Origin: Salinicola endophyticus
Lineage (GTDB): Bacteria > Pseudomonadota > Gammaproteobacteria > Pseudomonadales > Halomonadaceae
Reading direction: 5' to 3'
Length of the DNA stretch: 64,000 nucleotides
NCBI RefSeq assembly: GCF_040536835.1
Contig: NZ_CP159578.1
Span: 124,001 to 188,000 of the forward strand
In this document: piece by piece, positions 60,793-64,000 of the stretch
How positions within the stretch are numbered: the first letter of the stretch is position 1
Layout: every line of letters starts with the position of its first letter
The notes under the pieces: generated by a model
Database searches by the model: none
Told to the model about the DNA's origin: nothing
Seen by the model: only the letters and a program-made list of their open reading frames with translations
Position numbers and translations under genes: made by a program

Positions 60793-61293
60793 TTGTCCCC
60801 GATTGCCCATACCCTCGTCATCGGTTTCCTGAGCTTCGTTGCGTTGGTCGTGATCATCCGGCTCTCCGGCAAGCGCACGCTGTCGAAGTGGAACGCCTTC
60901 GACTTCGTGATCACCATCGCCCTGGGCTCGACCCTCTCCACGGCGCTGATCACGCCGACGGTGTCGCTGGCGCAGAGCGTGGTGGCGTTCGTGCTGATCG
61001 TCGCTCTGCAGTTCGTGATCACCTTCAGCTCGGTGCGCTCGAAGCGGATCGAGAATCTGGTCAAGTCACGCCCGACCCTGCTGCTCTACGATGGCACGCT
61101 GCGCCACGCGGCGATGGCCCGCGAGCGGGTGGTGGCGGTGGAGATCCTGGCCGCGCTGCGCGAGCGCGGCATCGCCGACATCGAGAGTGTGCATGCCGTG
61201 GTGCTGGAGACCGACGGCACCTTCAGCGTGATCCCCGACGCCGGGACCAGCGATTCGGCGCTGGCCGGCGTCGAGGGTGTGCCGCCACGCTGA
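60793..61293 (+). CDS. DUF421/YetF family membrane protein
   Basis: A 166-residue protein with three N-terminal hydrophobic helices and a small cytosolic domain. IRLSGKRTLSKWNAFDFVITIALGSTLS is the DUF421 signature. The start is the TTG at 60793, preceded by GGAG at good distance; there is no in-frame ATG before residue 100. The C-terminal part (AMARERVVAVEILAALRERGI) is the usual soluble domain. Function is unknown. It converges on the ABC exporter gene seven bases away. Confidence 0.82.
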   Translation: MSPIAHTLVIGFLSFVALVVIIRLSGKRTLSKWNAFDFVITIALGSTLSTALITPTVSLAQSVVAFVLIVALQFVITFSSVRSKRIENLVKSRPTLLLYDGTLRHAAMARERVVAVEILAALRERGIADIESVHAVVLETDGTFSVIPDAGTSDSALAGVEGVPPR

Positions 61294-61300
61294 GCATCGA

Positions 61301-63148
61301 TCACGCCTCGGCGTCGAGCGCCTCGCTCTCCAGGAAGCCGCCGGACTGGCGCTGCCATAGCCGGGCGTAGAGGCCGTTGGCGCGGATCAGCTCGGCGTGG
61401 GTGCCCTGTTCGACGATGTGCCCCTGCTCCATCACCACCAGCCGGTCCATGGCGGCGATGGTGGAGAGGCGGTGAGCGATGGCGATCACCGTCTTGCCCT
61501 GCATCAGCCGGTCCAGATTCTCCTGGATCGCGGCCTCGACGTCGGAGTCCAGCGCCGAGGTCGCCTCGTCGAGAATCAGGATCGGCGCGTCCTTGAGCAT
61601 CACTCGGGCGATCGCCAGACGCTGGCGCTGGCCGCCGGAGAGCTTGACCCCACGCTCGCCGACATGGGCGTCGAAGCCGGCGCGCCCCTGGATATCGCGC
61701 AGCCCCTCGATGAACTCGGCCACGTGGGCCTCGCGGGCGGCGCGCCAGGCCATCTCGTCGCTGGCATCCGGGCGACCGTAGAGCAGGTTGTCGCGCACCG
61801 AGCGGTGCAGCAGCGAGGTGTCCTGGGTGACCATGCCGATCTTGGCGCGCAGGCTCTCCTGGGTGACCGTGGCGATGTCCTGGCCATCGATGCGGATCGC
61901 CCCGTGCTCCAGCTCGTAGAAGCGCAGCAGCAGGTTGACCAGGGTCGACTTGCCCGCGCCGGAGGGGCCGATCAGACCGATCTTCTCGCCCGGGCGGATG
62001 GTCAGCGCCAGGTCGTCGATCACGCCGCTGCCCTTGCCGTAGTGGAAGCGAATATGGTCGAACACGATCTCGCCGCGGGGCACCGCAAGCGGGGTGGCGT
62101 CGTCGCGATCCTCGATCTGGTGCGGCAGTGACAGCGTCGCCATGCCGTCCTGTACCGTGCCGATGTTCTCGAACAGTGCCGAGACCTCCCACATGATCCA
62201 CTGCGACATGCCCCAAAGACGCATCACCAGGCCCAGTGCCACCGCCACTGCGCCCACGCTCACCGCCTCGTCGAGCCACAGCGATAGCGACAGCCAGCCG
62301 ACGCTGAACAGCAGCAGCGCATTGAGCAGATAGAGCAGCCCGTAGAGGCCGGTGACCAGGCGCATCTGACGGTAGACCGTGACCAGGAAGCCGGCCATGC
62401 CCTCACGCGCGAAAGCCGCTTCGCGGCTGGCGTGGGAGAACAGCTTGACCGTCTGGATATTGCTGTAGCTGTCGACGATGCGTCCGGTCATGCGCGAACG
62501 CGCGTCGGCCTGGGATTTCGACACCCGGCCCATGATCGGCACGAATATCCGCAGCAGCACCAGATAGCCGCCCAGCCAGACCACCAGCGGTATCGCCAGG
62601 CGCCAGTCGGCGTTGCCCACCAGCAACAGCGTGCCCAGGAAGTAGACGCTGACGTAGTTGAGCACGTCGAACAGCTTGATCACGCACTCGCGCACGGCCA
62701 GTGACGTCTGCATCACCTTGGTCGCGATGCGTCCGGCGAACTCGTCCTGATAGAAGCCCATCGACTGGCGCAGCAGATAGCGGTGCGCCTGCCAGCGGAT
62801 ACGCATGGGATAGTTGCCCATCATCGTCTGCTGCTGGAACAGCGAGTGCAGCCACACCATCCCCGGCAGCGCCACCAGTACCACCAGCGCCATGCCGGCG
62901 AGCTTCCAGCCCTGGTCGGCGAGGAAGGTGGCGCGGTTCTGGTCGGCGAGCCAGTCGACGATATTGCCGAGGAAGCCGAACATCCACACCTCGACGCCGG
63001 CGATCAGCGCCATCAACGTGGTCGCCGCCAGCAGGTAGGGCCAGGCCCCACGGGTATAGTGCAGGCAGAAGGCGATCAGGGTGTCCGGCGGGCGCTGGGG
63101 CTCCGCCGACGGGAAGGGGTCGAGACGTTTTTCGAACCATTGGAACAT
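61301..63148 (-). CDS. ABC exporter, fused membrane and ATPase domains (MsbA/multidrug type)
   Basis: A 615-residue half-transporter. The N-terminal six-helix domain (about 30-350) is followed by the ATPase with Walker A GPSGAGKST, signature LSGGQRQRLAIARVM and Walker [15 protein letters not shown]. The start at 63148 (MFQWFEKRL) is chosen; a longer frame to 63460 overlaps soxR. It is divergent from soxR, with a SoxR box placed between good -35 and -10 elements pointing into this gene, so it is likely induced by redox-active compounds. Confidence 0.92.
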   Translation of the reverse strand: MFQWFEKRLDPFPSAEPQRPPDTLIAFCLHYTRGAWPYLLAATTLMALIAGVEVWMFGFLGNIVDWLADQNRATFLADQGWKLAGMALVVLVALPGMVWLHSLFQQQTMMGNYPMRIRWQAHRYLLRQSMGFYQDEFAGRIATKVMQTSLAVRECVIKLFDVLNYVSVYFLGTLLLVGNADWRLAIPLVVWLGGYLVLLRIFVPIMGRVSKSQADARSRMTGRIVDSYSNIQTVKLFSHASREAAFAREGMAGFLVTVYRQMRLVTGLYGLLYLLNALLLFSVGWLSLSLWLDEAVSVGAVAVALGLVMRLWGMSQWIMWEVSALFENIGTVQDGMATLSLPHQIEDRDDATPLAVPRGEIVFDHIRFHYGKGSGVIDDLALTIRPGEKIGLIGPSGAGKSTLVNLLLRFYELEHGAIRIDGQDIATVTQESLRAKIGMVTQDTSLLHRSVRDNLLYGRPDASDEMAWRAAREAHVAEFIEGLRDIQGRAGFDAHVGERGVKLSGGQRQRLAIARVMLKDAPILILDEATSALDSDVEAAIQENLDRLMQGKTVIAIAHRLSTIAAMDRLVVMEQGHIVEQGTHAELIRANGLYARLWQRQSGGFLESEALDAEA

Positions 63149-63291
63149 GGCAAACCTGCAGTGGCGGAGGAGGAGCGTGGCGTGGTCGTTTCGGCAACAC
63201 GTGGCGTTGATCGATACCCACCTGCGGTCATTGTATGCCGAACGCGGCGCGAGCCTGTCGCTGGCGCTTGCCGCGGCGGACGTTTTCCGCC

Positions 63292-63322
63292 AGCGTAAGA
63301 CCTCGAGTATGGTTGAGGTAAA
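63292..63322 (-). promoter_or_regulatory. SoxR box in a 19-bp-spacer promoter of the ABC exporter
   Basis: On the minus strand TTTACC (63322-63317) and TACGCT (63297-63292) are separated by 19 bases, the stretched spacer used by MerR-type activators. The inverted pair ACCTC-GAGTATGGTT-GAGGT (63300-63319) lies inside it and closely follows the E. coli soxS operator. Confidence 0.8.
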
Positions 63323-63328
63323 GCCCCA

Positions 63329-63799
63329 ATGGAGAGTACCAACACCCGGCCCCGCCGGCTCGCCGCGACCAAGCAGGCGCTCAGCGTGGGCGATGTCGCC
63401 CGGCGCTGCGGCGTGGCGGTCTCGACGCTGCACTTCTACGAGACCAAGGGCTTGATCCATAGCTGGCGCAATGCCGGCAATCAGCGCCGCTACACCCGCG
63501 ACGTGCTGCGCCGGGTGGCGGTGATCAAGATTGCCCAGCGTACCGGGGTGCCGCTGGCTGAGATCCAGCAGGCGCTGGCCACGCTGCCCGATTCGCGCAC
63601 GCCGACGGCGGCGGATTGGCGGCGCTTGTCAGAGCGCTGGCGAGCAGCCCTGGACGAGCGCATCAATCAGCTCACTTTGCTGCGCGACCAGCTCGATGGC
63701 TGTATCGGCTGTGGCTGTCTGTCGTTGTCGCAGTGCCCGCTACGCAACCCCGGTGACGTGCTCGGCGGCGACGGCGAAGGTGCGCAGCGGCTGGGATAG
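63329..63799 (+). CDS. soxR: Redox-sensitive transcriptional activator SoxR
   Basis: A 156-residue MerR-family activator. The helix-turn-helix ([21 protein letters not shown]) is at about residues 19-37. The [2Fe-2S] cysteines are C125, C128, C130 and C136 in [12 protein letters not shown], the SoxR spacing. It senses redox-cycling compounds and superoxide. The divergent ABC exporter, with a SoxR box, is the obvious target. Confidence 0.96.
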   Translation: MESTNTRPRRLAATKQALSVGDVARRCGVAVSTLHFYETKGLIHSWRNAGNQRRYTRDVLRRVAVIKIAQRTGVPLAEIQQALATLPDSRTPTAADWRRLSERWRAALDERINQLTLLRDQLDGCIGCGCLSLSQCPLRNPGDVLGGDGEGAQRLG

Positions 63800-63867
63800 G
63801 CCGATGTCCGCGTGGCCCACGTGAAGAGATATTCGCGTAGTGCCGGGACAGCGAGACCGGGGCAGTA

Positions 63868-64000
63868 TTACGACTCGAAACAGGCCAGCCACTTACCCAG
63901 TAGGCGGTCCAGCTCCGCACGCTCGTCGTCGGATAGGCATCGAGTCATGGCGTGCTGATTGTCGACGTGGCTATCCACGGCCTCATCGATCAGTTCAAGT
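63868..64000 (-). CDS. C-terminal end of a probable MarR-family regulator (cut by window edge)
   Basis: The minus strand has an open frame from the edge to a TAA at 63868-63870. The last residues, MTRCLSDDERAELDRLL then GKWLACFES, have the form of a MarR-family C-terminal helix. Only 44 residues are visible, so the call is tentative. Confidence 0.55.
   Translation of the reverse strand, partial: LELIDEAVDSHVDNQHAMTRCLSDDERAELDRLLGKWLACFES

Noticed and set aside
61997..63460. Extended N-terminus for the ABC exporter reaching 63460
   Set aside because: The extension would overlap soxR and its operator. The start at 63148 gives the normal exporter N-terminus and leaves room for the SoxR-type promoter.
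1..64000. tRNA, rRNA, CRISPR array, prophage or replication origin
   Set aside because: No cloverleaf, regular spacer-repeat array, phage structural gene or DnaA-box cluster was seen on either strand.

Overview
The window is about 64 kb of GC-rich chromosome. It most resembles a halophilic gammaproteobacterium of the Halomonadaceae (Halomonas and relatives). The support is a housekeeping order xseB-ispA-dxs-djlA, many amino-acid and amine catabolic islands, and two families of short intergenic repeats of a kind I associate with that family. The genus call is an inference. No rRNA, tRNA, CRISPR array, phage or complete insertion sequence was seen.

Layout. (1) 1-5.3 kb and 11.2-12.1 kb, plus 22.1-22.5 kb: purine/allantoin breakdown. 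There are two NCS1 permeases, an allantoin/hydantoin racemase, a PuuE-type allantoinase, (S)-ureidoglycine aminohydrolase and ureidoglycolate lyase. Allantoate amidohydrolase is not in the window. Palindromes with a GTATAC core sit in front of hpxA/puuE and allA. (2) 5.6-10.9 kb: a polar amino-acid ABC transporter, an RpiR regulator and a YfcC-type carrier. (3) 12.2-21.8 kb: a hydroxyproline island (D-amino-acid dehydrogenase, GntR regulator, DHDPS-family deaminase, 4-hydroxyproline 2-epimerase) that encloses a four-gene sugar-type ABC transporter in ytfQRT-yjfF order. (4) 22.6-32.6 kb: D-amino-acid and N-acyl-D-amino-acid scavenging (sodium symporter, RidA, D-aminoacylase, RpiR regulator, amino-acid ABC transporter, IclR regulator, D-threonine-aldolase/D-serine-dehydratase-like PLP enzyme). 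(5) 32.6-37.5 kb: a candidate structured RNA, a DUF481 protein, an SDR, a TonB receptor and a small lipoprotein. (6) 37.8-42.3 kb: a compact four-gene operon of exported cupredoxin, GGDEF/EAL protein, DUF3034 protein and lipoprotein truncated haemoglobin. (7) 42.4-48.7 kb: core genes serA, xseB, ispA, dxs, djlA and a methyltransferase. (8) 48.7-60.6 kb: a guanidine locus. A TetR regulator with a perfect operator faces a tandem SMR exporter pair. These are followed by a sigma-54-type promoter, a guanidine-I (ykkC) riboswitch, an ABC importer, two carboxyguanidine-deiminase-type proteins, a urea/guanidine carboxylase and allophanate hydrolase. (9) 60.8-64 kb: a DUF421 protein, an ABC exporter facing soxR across a SoxR box, and the end of a MarR-type gene.

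How it works together. The window is dominated by nitrogen scavenging from purines, hydroxyproline, D-amino acids and guanidine. Guanidine would be imported, carboxylated and deiminated, and allophanate then split to ammonia and CO2. Control is read at several levels: sigma-54, riboswitch, TetR, GntR, RpiR, IclR and SoxR sites. A family of roughly 145-bp palindromic elements with shared cores and three kinds of termini is scattered between genes, and in three cases the element starts exactly at a TAG stop codon.
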